From assembly GCA_019802505.1 (NCBI GenBank), contig JAFMOC010000037.1, positions 5,387,501-5,451,500 on the forward strand: 64,000 nucleotides of DNA. Direction: 5' to 3'. Below the pieces are notes generated by a model that did not search any database, was not told where the DNA came from, and saw nothing but the letters and a program-made list of their open reading frames with translations. Position numbers and translations under genes: made by a program. Below, piece after piece: positions 11,424-21,483 of the stretch; position 1 is the stretch's first letter, and each line of letters starts with the position of its first letter. This stretch comes from Corydoras sp. C115 (taxonomy: Eukaryota; Chordata; Actinopteri; Siluriformes; Callichthyidae).

Positions 11424-11732
11424 GAATGTTTGCCTCTCAGCGCTGGCGATCCAGGTTCGAATCCCAATCTGGGTGGAGTTTTCATGTTCTTCCTGTGTCT
11501 GTGTGGGTTTCCTTCCTCAGTCCAAAACATGGATTCAATTGTAAATTAGCTGTTAAATTTCAATTTATGCAATTAGCTAAATTGCCCCTACATATTGTAT
11601 GTGTGTGTGTCCACCCAGCTATAGATTGGTACCCTGACCTTGGTGCCTGAAACATTTTTCTCTGGATGGGCATGTGACCTCCCCCCTCCACTGACCATAG
11701 TATGGGATTAAACAGAATATAATAAATGAACT
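11424..11732 (+). mobile_element. SINE-A copy, first head bases missing
   Basis: Starts at GAATGTTTGCCTCTCAGCG, with B box GGTTCGAATCC intact. The body carries a small inserted repeat (AATTTCAATTTATGCAATTAG). It ends GGATTAAACAGAATATAATAA. Confidence 0.85.
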
Positions 11733-12724
11733 TAAGTTTTTGATCCCGTAGGACCCTCTTAAAAGTTTCTGTAATTTTAGTTTACTTGCCTCCTTATTGC
11801 ATAATTGAACCATGTCATCGATCAAATATTTGCGTTTTTGCTGCCCAACGATACCACCCGAACATCCCGTCCCCCCACCCCGATGACATCTCACTAAAAC
11901 CTCTGCTTTTCATCACGGTGGTTTGTGTTTCCAGGAGAAGTACACGATAAAGCATTCGAATTGGGTGGGACCTGCATCCTCCGAACTGAAAGATGAGGTA
12001 ATTAGTAATTGGGTGGAGATCAGGCTGCACACGTTCGGCTCAAATCACTTTTATTGTCCATCCAAATGCAAACTGCTTTCTTTCGGGAAATCATCGGCTA
12101 ATAGCTAGTGGTAGTCAGAGCGGAGCAGAGAATATAAACTAGCGGTTCTTTGTGGAAGCTTCATCGCTGCCACCTGATTGTAATTCCCGATGTTATTGTC
12201 CAATATGTTAATCTGAACCGTTCTTGTTCCATTCTGCACTGAAAACCTAGTGGATCCAGGTTAGGCGAAACTCCAGATGGCTGCAGTCGAGGCGGTGGAG
12301 GCAGAAAGGCAATAAATTTACAAGCTGACATGAATGCACAAAGGGCCAATCCCTCTGGAAACTCCCGCAGTGCCAGTGCCTGACACACAGACGCACACAC
12401 AGACGCACATTCGCGCGCGCACACACACACACTCGTGCACATTCCACTTTTCAAGTCATTTAAAGGTTTCTGCCCTACCGTAAGGCATGAACATCAGGGC
12501 GACATGGAATTCTGTAACTTATTATTCTCGAACCTTGGCTTCATTATGATCTAAATCCGCGTATGTATCCAATCTGAGCTGGACTGCTTTTAATAAGTGT
12601 CTGACTTTAAGAACTATGGCACATGCTGACTTTTATTCTTCTGTAACACGCTGCTTTTATAATTCTAAAACTCTTCTCTGGGTCTCTATAATTTACCATT
12701 TCACAGAACCAACTGGTTCCCGTG
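11733..12724. other. Unique sequence, no gene seen
   Basis: Unique, with moderately CpG-containing parts at 11,820-12,470 and a CA-rich tract (12,383-12,433) interrupted by CG steps. Could hold regulatory sequence. No coding signal is convincing. Confidence 0.4.
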
Positions 12725-12876
12725 GCAGCGGTAGCTCAATGGTTAGGGCCGTCAGTGAGAGGGATGAGGCTTTGATTCCTGTGTCCACTAAGCTGCTACT
12801 GTGGAATCTTAAGCAATACCCTTATAACCCATGCTGTTTAAGGGCACACTGTATCATATGATCTGACCGCAATCAC
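12725..12876 (+). mobile_element. SINE-C copy, truncated 3'
   Basis: Head GCGGTAGCTCAATGGTTAGG (A box present) followed by a degraded B box (TTTGATTCCTG) and the GTCCACTAAGCTGC body start. The CTTTGGATAA-type tail is missing. Confidence 0.6.
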
Positions 12877-12954
12877 AAGTTGGGGAAAAAAAATTGTTTG
12901 TACAGTCATGTACATTATCTTCATTCATTAATTTTGTCAATTTTCTGTATTGTG

Positions 12955-13296
12955 GAGGGTGTTCCCCATGCCCATCTGGGGGCTTTGGTGTGGGGGTTTG
13001 GTGGTTCCCCATGCCCATCCAAAGGAAAATATTTCAATTGCTGGGCAGACACACCCGGGTCAGAACGTCAATCTATCACTGGGCACAATCACTCATACGG
13101 AAACACAATATATAAAGCCAAAGTAGAGTATCCAATTCTTGAATCCATGTTTTTGGACTTTGGACCCGGAGGACACACACACACACACACTGACATGGGG
13201 AGAACATGGAAGCTCCACCCAGATCGATTCAGGGATTCGATCCCGGATCCCCAGCGCTGAGAATGTGCTAATCACTAAGCCACTGTTTTGCCCGGT
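12955..13296 (-). mobile_element. SINE-A copy with duplicated 3' segment
   Basis: The GTTCCCCATGCCCATC stretch occurs twice (12,961 and 13,006). The rest runs to the head, including a (CA)n insertion at about 13,171 in the GGAGGA block. Confidence 0.8.
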
Positions 13297-13629
13297 TATT
13301 ATTTTATAATTCACAAATATATATTTGCAAAGGTTCCTTTTTTTAGTTTATTGAAAATAATAAAATTATCTGACATTAGTATCAGTGGTTATAGGTATTT
13401 CCAGGCTATTCTTAATGTCCTTGACTACTTGTAATGCATACTAACATAAAGAACTCAATCTTGTGTGAATGGATGCTTTCAGAAATGCCAGCAGAGCCAA
13501 CCTTGGGATTGAGAACTTTAATGACTAGTTGTTATTATGGTGCATTGACATTTGCAATAAAATAAAGAAGAGATCAGGAGATACATGTCTTTTTTTCTAA
13601 GCAAGAATAGCAGTGTATCCAGCTAATCA
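13297..13629. other. Unique sequence, no gene seen
   Basis: AT-rich, no features recognised. Confidence 0.5.
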
Positions 13630-13962
13630 ATCCACCCAGCCAGCCAGCCTTCCACTTAATCATATCCTAGGGTCGTGGGAGGGTTCCCCATGCCCATCCG
13701 GGATGCCTTTTGTCACTGGGCACAGGACAGGACGCCAATCTATTGTTGGGCACACACTCACTCATACAGACTCTATAAAGTAATAATTTAGAGCAGCCAA
13801 TTTACATTGAATCCATGTTTTTGGACTGTGGGAGGAAACAGAGAACTCAGAGAAAACCCACGTGGACACCAGAGGACATAGAATCTCCAACCCGATTGGG
13901 ATTCGAACCTGGAGCCCAAGCACTGAGAGGAGAGCAACCACTAAGCCAGTATCCAGCCCATT
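13630..13962 (-). mobile_element. SINE-A copy, full length, diverged
   Basis: Tail complement changed to CCAGCCAGCCAGCC. The head complement ends AACCACTAAGCCAGTATCC. Several small deletions in the body. Confidence 0.8.
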
Positions 13963-14084
13963 TAGCTACATTTATTCTGGACCACATCCCGCCTTTTCAT
14001 CTGGCCCACTCGCCACATAAGTTGTCTCTCGAGTCATGTTTGCCAAACTTAGTTCATAAGTGGTAGCACTGCCAGATTTTAAGT

Positions 14085-14240
14085 AGATGTGAACCAGATG
14101 TGTTTTGGAACATGTTGGCCATGTGTTTGTGGCTCACATTTTTATAATGGTACCATACGTGGGCCAGATGTGTTTTGGGACATATGGGCCATATGAATTT
14201 TTTCATATGAGGACCACATTCACAGACCAGGACACAATGA
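14085..14240 (+). repeat. GGGCCAGATGTG-type short-motif repeat
   Basis: Irregular tandem-like repetition of GGGCCAGATGTGTTTTGG and GGCCATATG/GGCCATGTG motifs about every 60 bp. The complementary motifs (CCAAAACACATCTGG, GGCCCACATAC) fill 56.13-56.55 kb, so this is a dispersed repeat. Class not known to me. Confidence 0.55.
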
Positions 14241-14267
14241 GCATCATGGACAGTATTTGTCGGACAG

Positions 14268-14283
14268 AGAAACAGGTTTTATT
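14268..14283. repeat. Target-site duplication, left copy
   Basis: AGAAACAGGTTTTATT, repeated exactly at 14,388-14,403 around the truncated SINE-A. The last few bases could equally belong to the element's tail. Confidence 0.85.
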
Positions 14284-14387
14284 CATTCATTATCTCCCGC
14301 TTTATCCTCTATTAGGGTCGCGGTGGGGTTCCCCATGCCCATCCAGGGGAGAACGTCTCGGGCGCTGGGTAGACGGGGCACCAATCC
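14284..14387 (-). mobile_element. 5'-truncated SINE-A with perfect target-site duplication
   Basis: Only about 104 bp of the element's 3' end (complement of CCAGCGCCCGAGACGTTCTC through the GATAATGAATGA tail). It lies between two identical 16-bp direct repeats. Severe 5' truncation plus a target-site duplication is the mark of LINE-driven target-primed reverse transcription. The body matches the youngest copies closely, so the insertion should be recent. Confidence 0.9.
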
Positions 14388-14403
14388 AGAAACAGGTTTT
14401 ATT
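14388..14403. repeat. Target-site duplication, right copy
   Basis: Second exact copy of AGAAACAGGTTTTATT. Confidence 0.85.
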
Positions 14404-15480
14404 ATTTTTAAATTTATTAGTAAGCTGGCCGAAACCGTCTTGTCGTTTTTTTCAGTCAGTCGTCACTTCGAGTGCCGGCATTGAGCTTCCGTCTCTTGCA
14501 ATTACTATTCTCTCTTCATAAACAACAGGAGAACCTAGAGCAGTATATACAGTACCTTCCACACATCCCTGGCTCCACCTCCCTTTTCCCAATCGGCATC
14601 AAATCATCAACCGCTGACACACCTTCCCACTGGCCGTTTCGGGATGCTCTGCTGACTGCTGTCCTCCGGGCGTGGGGGTGGGTCGGTGCACTGAACCAAG
14701 GCAAGACCCCAACCAAAGAGGAGAGAGGGAGACGAATCATAGCATTTCTTTTTTTTTTATCCTGACTCCATGCGGGGGGCTCCATCCTCATCTGCCCACG
14801 CGCTCCTGACACGCACTCCAAACATATAATCACCTCCGTGTGCCGTCCCGACTTCATCTGCCTGGACGTGTTTCCTTTGTCCACTGTCCTCTCAGCCCCT
14901 CTTCCGACGGGGGCGAAAGAGAGGCAGGTACTTGAGCATTCTGTCAAGCAGCAATCCCCACCACGCTCCTGTCTAGCTGAAGGACATCGTCTGCCGGCCC
15001 CAGTCCAACTTTGACCTCGCGTTTCCTCCTTTGCGAGGACACACAAGGAGAGTGGGCCTGAGCCATGCAACGGGGGCTTAAGAATATTTTATAGCCCGCA
15101 AGTGTCGGGCCGTGCGGCATCCTCAAAATGTCACAGGCCGGGACACAATGATCAGCCACAGGACAGGTTTTTATCACTACCACTGAGTCTTTCCTGGTTC
15201 CATATTTCGCCTCATGCAGATGTGTCTCACGTGCCTTGCTCCGCCTTCCCTTCCCCGGCCAGCGTCTGATCGTCTGCGCGCCTGCCACAGCCGCCATTGG
15301 TTCAGTGCAGTTTGCTAATACTGCAGCAATGCCAAATCTCCACTAAAAGTGGTCCACATCTATATGCTAGCAGACATGGCTATAGCTGATTATTGATCCA
15401 GCTTTGGAGATGTGCAGTACTAGTGCACCCCTCCCCCCACCTCCATCAATTGTCACATTTGATATGAATTGTCAAATATT
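14404..15480. other. GC-rich block with LTR-like promoter motif, unassigned
   Basis: GC-rich sequence, strongest at 14,560-15,300, unlike its AT-rich flanks. On the minus strand a CGGGCTATAAAATATTC TATA-like motif lies near 15,088-15,104, downstream of GTGACATTTTGAGGATGCC. That would fit an LTR promoter or a cellular promoter. A minus-strand frame of 184 codons (14,516-15,070) is open but has no domain I recognise, and GC-rich DNA readily gives such frames. Call left open. Confidence 0.3.
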
Positions 15481-15484
15481 CTTT

Positions 15485-15661
15485 TATTCATTCATTTTTC
15501 AACTTAATCCTCTACTAAGTTTGCGGGGACATTCCCCATGCCCATCCAGTGGAGAATGTTTCAGGTGCTAGGCAGGATAAGGTGCCAATCAATAACGCTG
15601 GGCCCACACACACATAGTATATAGGGGCAATTTTAGAATAGCCAATTTACCTTGAATCCAA
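15485..15661 (-). mobile_element. SINE-A fragment P (first copy of local duplication)
   Basis: 3' half of a minus-strand SINE-A, ending abruptly at TTTACCTTGAATCCA. Its 15,568-15,661 part recurs nearly identically at 15,921-16,014. Confidence 0.75.
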
Positions 15662-15902
15662 GTATAAGCATTAAGAATTAACCTCTTATCTCATTTTCAT
15701 CTGCTTAATCCTATACTAGGAAACTAGGGTTCCCCATGACCATCCCAGGGAGAACTCAGGACAGGATGCCATTCTATCACTGGGTACACACACATTCTAT
15801 ATTTGGGTTATTTAGGGCAGCCAATTCACCTTGAATCCATGTTTTTGGACTGTGAAAGGAACCTGGAGAAAACTCACCCAGACATGGGGAGCACATGGAA
15901 CG
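15662..15902 (-). mobile_element. SINE-A fragment Q (first copy of local duplication)
   Basis: Begins AGTATAAGCATTAAGAATT, then a SINE-A 3' half with the distinctive CTAGGGTTCCCCATGACC variant. It ends in a 20-bp C tract. The same sequence recurs from 16,206. Confidence 0.75.
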
Positions 15903-15920
15903 CCCCCCCCCCCCCCCCCC
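15903..15920. repeat. Poly(C) tract
   Basis: Run of C marking the junction between the two copies of the local duplication. Confidence 0.9.
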
Positions 15921-16110
15921 TGCTAGGCAGGATAAGGTGCCAATCAATAACGCTGGGCACGCACACACATAGTATATAGGGGCAATTTTAGAATAGCCAA
16001 TTTACCTTGAATCCATGTTTTTGTAGTGTGGGAGAAAATCAGAGAACCTGGAGGAAGCCTACGTGTTGAGAGGTGAAAGTACTAACCACAAAGCCCTCAT
16101 GCCACCTGCG
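15921..16110 (-). mobile_element. SINE-A fragment P' (second copy of local duplication)
   Basis: Repeats the 15,568-15,661 block, then continues through TGTTTTTGTAGTGTGGGAG to the head complement (CTCATGCCACCTGCG). The first copy lacks that continuation. Confidence 0.75.
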
Positions 16111-16125
16111 CCTGTAGTTGTGTCT

Positions 16126-16129
<4 letters not shown>

Positions 16130-16195
<66 letters not shown>
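16130..16195. repeat. (TA)n microsatellite
   Basis: Pure TA run flanked by TGTCTTTC and AAAGACAC, a small inverted repeat. Confidence 0.95.
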
Positions 16196-16197
<2 letters not shown>

Positions 16198-16203
16198 ACA
16201 CCT

Positions 16204-16520
16204 ATAAGTATAAGCATTAAGAATTAACCTATTATCTCATTTTCTTCTGCTTAATCCTATACTAGGGAACTAGGGTTCCCCATTACCATCCCAGGAAGAA
16301 CTCAGGACAGGGTGCCATTCTATCATTGGGTACACACACAATCTATATTTGGGTTATTTAGGGCAGCCAATTCACCTTGAATCCATGTTTTTGGACTGTG
16401 AAAGGAACCCGGAGAAAACCCACCCAGACATGGGGAGCACATGGGAACCCCCCCTCCCAGATTGAGATTCAAACCTTGATCCCAGGTAGTTGTGCTAACC
16501 ACTAAGCCACCGTGCCGCCC
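16204..16520 (-). mobile_element. SINE-A copy Q' (second copy of local duplication)
   Basis: Matches 15,662-15,902 closely and continues to a complete head (complement of GGGCGGCACGGTGGCTTAGTG). Confidence 0.8.
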
Positions 16521-16534
16521 TGCTCAAAGATCAT
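16521..16534. repeat. Target-site duplication, left copy
   Basis: TGCTCAAAGATCAT, repeated at 16,926-16,939. The match is 21 bp long if the GCCGCCC shared by both SINE heads is included. Confidence 0.75.
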
Positions 16535-16925
16535 CCATCCATCCATCATCTTCCACTTTATCTACTGTGGGACAAAACCGGAGGAAACCCACGCGGACAC
16601 AGGGAGAACATGGAAACTCCACCCAGATTGGGTGGGGGGGATGGGTTCCCCATGCCCATCCAGGGGAGAACGTGTCGGGCGCTGGGCAGATACAACCAGG
16701 ACAGGGTGCTAATCTATCGCTGGTCACACACTCAGACAGACAGACACACAAACACACTCTATACGGGGGTGATTTGGAGAATTTCATTGATCTTCATCCA
16801 TGTTTTTCGACTGTGGGAGGAAACCGGAGGAAACCTAAGCGGACATTGGAAAAACATGGAAACTCCACCCAGACTGGGATTCGAACCGGGAATCCCCAGC
16901 GCTGAGAGGCCAGCCACCGCCGCCC
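16535..16925 (-). mobile_element. Chimeric SINE-A with target-site duplication
   Basis: Starts as a normal (ATCC)n tail, jumps to the ACTGTGGGACAAAACCGGAGG body block and CCACCCAGATTGGG, then restarts at GGTTCCCCATGCCC and runs to the head. Part of the body is therefore present twice. Because the whole chimera lies between 14-bp direct repeats, it probably integrated in one event, by template switching during reverse transcription. Confidence 0.75.
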
Positions 16926-16939
16926 TGCTCAAAGATCAT
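16926..16939. repeat. Target-site duplication, right copy
   Basis: Second copy of TGCTCAAAGATCAT. Confidence 0.75.
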
Positions 16940-16989
16940 GCTTCTTTATTTAGGTCAAACTCTACTTACTAGCACAAAACTAGTCCGTA

Positions 16990-17504
16990 ACTACCAGCAG
17001 TAGCCATCTGTCGTTTGGTAGGTGCTTTGGGCCGCAGCCACAGTCACGAAGTCACACCCACGAGGTGCAGGTGTTTAAAACGCACAGCTCAGCACAAACT
17101 GGCGAGAAGGCCGCTGGTCGGAGGGGGTAACGCTTGTGGTGTTTTGCCCAAATCACGCGGCATTTCATTAAGACCAGGGGGGACCTTGTTGCGAAAGGGA
17201 ATCTCGACTTTAAAGCAAGTCGTGAGCGTCGTGAATAACACGGATCTTTTTCCCCGAGCCGATGCGTTTTCTCACATCCCACTGAAATCAGGCGGGAAGC
17301 TTAACAAGCCTGTGTGTCGTAAGACTTTACGAGGCTCGCTTTCACCGTCCCCCGAGCTCGCTCGCTCGCTCGCTCTCTCTCTCTCTCTCGCCCTCTCTCT
17401 CTCTCTCTCTCTCGCCCGCGAGCGTAACTGCGACCCGTTAAAACTGATTTAAAGCTTCCCGTCTGCGCTGCCTGTCTCGCGCCCTCCCACCCTCCGTGAC
17501 ACGG

Positions 17505-17553
<49 letters not shown>

Positions 17554-17900
17554 CGCCTATGCGCGCTGCTGGTTCGGATTAATCCACGCGTGATTTTTCC
17601 GTGCATTCGCCCATTTTCTTTCGTGCAGCCCCCCCCCCCCCCCTGCCCTGCCCTCCCCACCCGTCTCCTCCCACGGCGTCTCTAAATGTCCCTTAAGCCA
17701 CGTGGGGGTTAAACGGTGTGCGCACCCTCCCTAAAAGCGCGAACGCGTACCCGGGCAGACACGCAGGCATCGCCGTTAATCCGTTTGTCACGGCGAGGCG
17801 CGCTTTACGAGCGCTGAAGGATTATTCCTTCCCCACACACTCCCCCCCCCCACCCCACCCCCCCCCCGCCGCCGCCGCCGCCTCACACCCCGTACCCTCG

Positions 17901-17934
<34 letters not shown>

Positions 17935-17987
17935 AGACCAAACCTCCGCGGTATTTCCCCTTCTGTCAATATAAATAAATAAATCGC

Positions 17988-18032
<45 letters not shown>

Positions 18033-18560
18033 GAGACAGGCCGGTTCAAGCGAGCGCGTGTATCCAGGCTAGCTGCGCCGAATGTTAAATCGCATCCAAT
18101 TACCGGCCGCTCGGCGATACGGGGGTGAATAATTCTTTCCGCGTGACAGCGCGATTCGATTACTCGCGCCCGCGCAGGGGGCGGGGGTGATGAGGGGATA
18201 GAGGGCGTCTCGTCTGCGTACGCGAGTGAGCGCCGTCTCCCCTGGCTGACGGCGTGACGGGAGGATTTATGCGTTCATAAAGAGGCGGTTAGCGATCTGG
18301 ACCCAGTCCGCGGTGGTGCGCGCGTGCGTACGCCCGCCCGCCCGACCGACCGCCTGCGAGCGCGAGCGCACAGAGGCGCCAAATGACTTATGTAACGACA
18401 GCCGGAAAGTGTTTATCGGTCTCCGCTGCGTCGGAGCTGCCCTGCACGGAGGTCACCTCCCCCCCCCCCCCCACCTCCCCGCCCGCGTTCGACCCCTAAC
18501 GGATTTAGTGATTTCATTTTGGAGCGTTTTATTCACGTGGTATAAATGGAACCTACTATA
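16990..18560. promoter_or_regulatory. CpG-rich region, candidate CpG island
   Basis: The longest CpG-dense stretch in the window. CpG steps are frequent at 17,020-17,460 and 17,690-17,880 and especially 18,030-18,520, for example CCGGCCGCTCGGCGATACG and GACAGCGCGATTCGATTACT. Interspersed are (CT)n (17,371-17,413), (CA)n (17,507-17,551), poly(C) and two (GT)n tracts (17,903-17,932; 17,991-18,030). Open frames here are not supported by any domain. It fits the promoter or first-exon zone of a gene, or a CpG-rich regulatory element. Direction is unknown. Confidence 0.4.
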
Positions 18561-18631
18561 AACACCTTCGTTCATTCGTTATCTTTAGCGTTGGGCAGAT
18601 ACACCAAGGACAGGGCGCCAGACTATTGCGG

Positions 18632-18632
18632 G

Positions 18633-18685
<53 letters not shown>

Positions 18686-18714
18686 TACACACACACACAG
18701 ACATACACACACAG

Positions 18715-18745
<31 letters not shown>

Positions 18746-18791
18746 TACACACACAGACATACACACACACACACACACAGACAGACATACA

Positions 18792-18834
<43 letters not shown>

Positions 18835-18854
18835 ACACACACACACACATACAG

Positions 18855-18887
<33 letters not shown>

Positions 18888-18962
18888 GACATACAAACAC
18901 ACACACACACACAGACAGACAGACATACAAACACACACACACACACACACAAACATACACAC
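18632..18962. repeat. Compound (CA)n minisatellite-like tract
   Basis: About 330 bp of CACACA broken by CAGACATA and ACAAACA variants at irregular spacing. It occupies the position of the short CA segment in the SINE-A body of the first array unit. Inner units have much shorter CA runs at the same place. Confidence 0.95.
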
Positions 18963-19015
18963 TCACAGAGATACACATGCACTCTATATGGGGCAATTTA
19001 GAGCATTTGGTTTAC

Positions 19016-19320
19016 CTTGGGGCTTGGTGGTTAGCACGTTCGCCTCTCAGCGCTAGGGAGAAGCGCAGTTCGAATCCCAATCTGGGTGGAGTTTCCATGT
19101 TCTCCCCGTGTCCGCGTGGGTTTCCTCTGGCTTCTCCGGTTTCCTCCCACAGTCCAAAAACATGGATCAAGTTAATTGAGTTCTCTAAATTGCCCCATAT
19201 AGAGTGTGTGATAGACTGGGTCTATCTGCCCAGCGCCCAAAACGTTCTCCCCTGGATGGGCATGGGGAACCTCACCGCGACCCTAATAGAGGATAAAGCG
19301 GGAGATAATGAATGAATGAA
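19016..19320 (+). mobile_element. SINE-A copy, array unit 1, complete
   Basis: Head GGGGCTTGGTGGTTAGCACG, B box AGTTCGAATCC, and a full body shortened in the GT region. It ends GATAATGAATGAATGAATAG. Confidence 0.85.
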
Positions 19321-20475
19321 TAGAACATTTGGTTTACCTTGGGGCTTAGTGGTTAGCACGTTCGCCTCTCAGCGCTAGGGAGAAGCGCAGTTCGAATCCC
19401 AATCTGGGTGGAGTTTCCATGTTCTCCCCATGTCCATGTGGGTTTCCTCCGGGTTCTCCGGTTTCCCTCCACGGTCCAAAAACATGGATAAAGGTGAATT
19501 GAGTTCTCCAAAATGGCCGCATGTAGAGTGTGTTTGTGTGAGGGAGTGTGTGTCCAGCGGTAAATTAGCCCCTTGTCCTGGGTTCTCCCCTCGTTCATTC
19601 GTTATCTTTAGCGTTGGGCAGACACACCAAGGACAGGGCACCAGACTATTGCTGGGCACACACACACACACACACACACTCACCGACATACACACTCACA
19701 GACATACACATGCACTCTATATGGGGCAATTTAGAGCATTTGGTTTACCTTGGGGCTTGGTGGTTAACACGTTCGCCTCTCAGCGCTAGGGAAAAGCGCA
19801 GTTCGAATCCCAATCTGGGTGGAGTTTCCATGTTCTCCCCATGTCCACATGGGTTTCCTCCCGGTTCTCCGGTTTCCCTTCACAGTCCAAAAACATGGAT
19901 AAAGGTCAATTGAATTCTCCAAAATGGCCGCATGTAGAGTCTGTTTGTGTGAGGAAGTGTGTGTCCAGCGGTAAATTGGCGCCCTGTCCTGGGTTCTCCC
20001 CTCGTTCATTCTTTATCTTTAGCTTTGGGCAGATACACCAAGGACAGGAAGCCAGACTATTGCGGGGCACACACACACACACACACACTCACCGACATAC
20101 ACACTCACAGACATACACATGCACTCTATATGGGGCAATTTAGAGCATTTGGTTTACCTTGGGGCTTTGTGGTTAACACGTTCGCCTCTCAGCGCTAGGG
20201 AGAAGTGCAGTTCGAATCCCAATCTGGGTGGAGTTTCCATGTTCTCCCCATGTCCACATGGGTTTCCTCCCGGTTCTCCGGTTTCCCTTCACAGTCCAAA
20301 AACATGGATAAAGGTCAATTGAATTCTCCAAAATGGCCGCATGTAGAGTCTGTTTGTGTGAGGAAGTGTGTGTCCAGCGGTAAATTGGCGCCCTGTCCTG
20401 GGTTCTCCCCTCGTTCATTCTTTATCTTTAGCTTTGGGCAGATACACCAAGGACAGGAAACCAGACTATTGCGGG

Positions 20476-20513
<38 letters not shown>

Positions 20514-21334
20514 AGACAGACAGACATACACACTCACAGACATACACATGCAGTCCATATGGGGCAATTTAGAGCATTTGGTTTACCTTGGGGCTTGGTG
20601 GTTAGCACGTTCGCCTCTCAGTGCTAGGGAGAAGCGCAGTTCGAATCCCAATCTAGGTGGAGTTTCCATGTTCTCCCCATGTCCACGTGGGTTTCCTCCG
20701 GGTTCTCCGGTTTCCTTCCACAGTCCAAAAACATGGATAAAGGTCAATTGAATTCTCCAAAATGGCCGCATGTAGAGTGTGTTTGTGTGAGGGAGTGTGT
20801 GTCCATCGGTAAATTGGCGCCCTGTCCTGGGTTCTCCCCTCATTCATTCGTTATCTTTAGCGTTGGGCAGATACACCAAGGACAGGGCGCCAGACTATTG
20901 CTGGGCACACACACACACACACTCACCGACATACACACTCACAGACATACACATGCACTCTATATGAGGCAATTTAGAGCATTTGGTTTACCTTAGGGCT
21001 TAGTGGTTAGCACGTTCGCCTCTCAGCGCTAGGGAGAAGCGCAGTTCGAATCCCAATCTGGGTGGAGTTTCCATGTTCTCCCTATGTCCGCGTGGGTTTC
21101 CTCCGGCTTCTCCAGTTTCCCTCCACAGTCCAAAAACATGGATAAAGGTCAATTGAATTCTCCAAAATGGCCGCATGTAGAGTGTGTTTGTGTGAGCAAG
21201 TGTGTGTCCAGCTGTAAATTGGCGCCCTGTCCTGGGTGTATCTGCCCAGCACCCGAGATGTTCTTCCCTGGATGGGCAACCCCCCTCCCCCCGCGACCCT
21301 AATAGAGGATAAAGCGGAACATGATGGATGGATG

Positions 21335-21450
21335 GATGGTTTACCTTGAATCCATGTGAAACCTATGCAGACACAGGGAGACCATGGAAACACCCAGATT
21401 GGGATTCGAACCTGGAACCGCCAGCACTGAGAGGCAAACATGTTCACATG
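21335..21450 (-). mobile_element. SINE-A 5' fragment
   Basis: Complement of the head and first body part (GGGATTCGAACCTGGAACC; GAGAGGCAAACATG) directly after the array's terminal GGATGGATGG tail. Confidence 0.7.
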
Positions 21451-21483
21451 GGGGCGGGAGGGGGGGTTAAATAACATCTTATT

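Larger units (their letters stand above)
18568..21350. repeat. Tandem array I: head-to-head SINE-A dimers, about 410-bp period
   Basis: Each unit has a minus-oriented SINE-A 3' half, starting at CATTCGTTATCTTTAGC or a close variant (18,569; 19,593; 20,004; 20,412; 20,840). It is fused through GCATTTGGTTTACCTTGGGG to a plus-oriented SINE-A head and body (heads near 19,019; 19,340; 19,752; 20,161; 20,590; 20,996). All six heads carry the same unusual GGGAGAAGCGCAG or GGGAGAAGTGCAG type segment before the B box, which ordinary copies lack. The array therefore grew by amplification of one dimer rather than repeated insertion. Most inner units are cut at CCCTGTCCTGGGTTCTCCCC. The first and last plus copies run on toward a normal tail. 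Confidence 0.85.

Noticed and set aside
14516..15070. 184-codon minus-strand frame as a gene
   Set aside because: GC-rich DNA with few stops; no domain, and the frame crosses a region with no splice or promoter evidence. Kept only as an unassigned block.
18546..19001. Long open frames on both strands of Thr-His or Cys-Val repeats
   Set aside because: They are the (CA)n tract read in different frames. No start context or domain, and frames on both strands are equally open.
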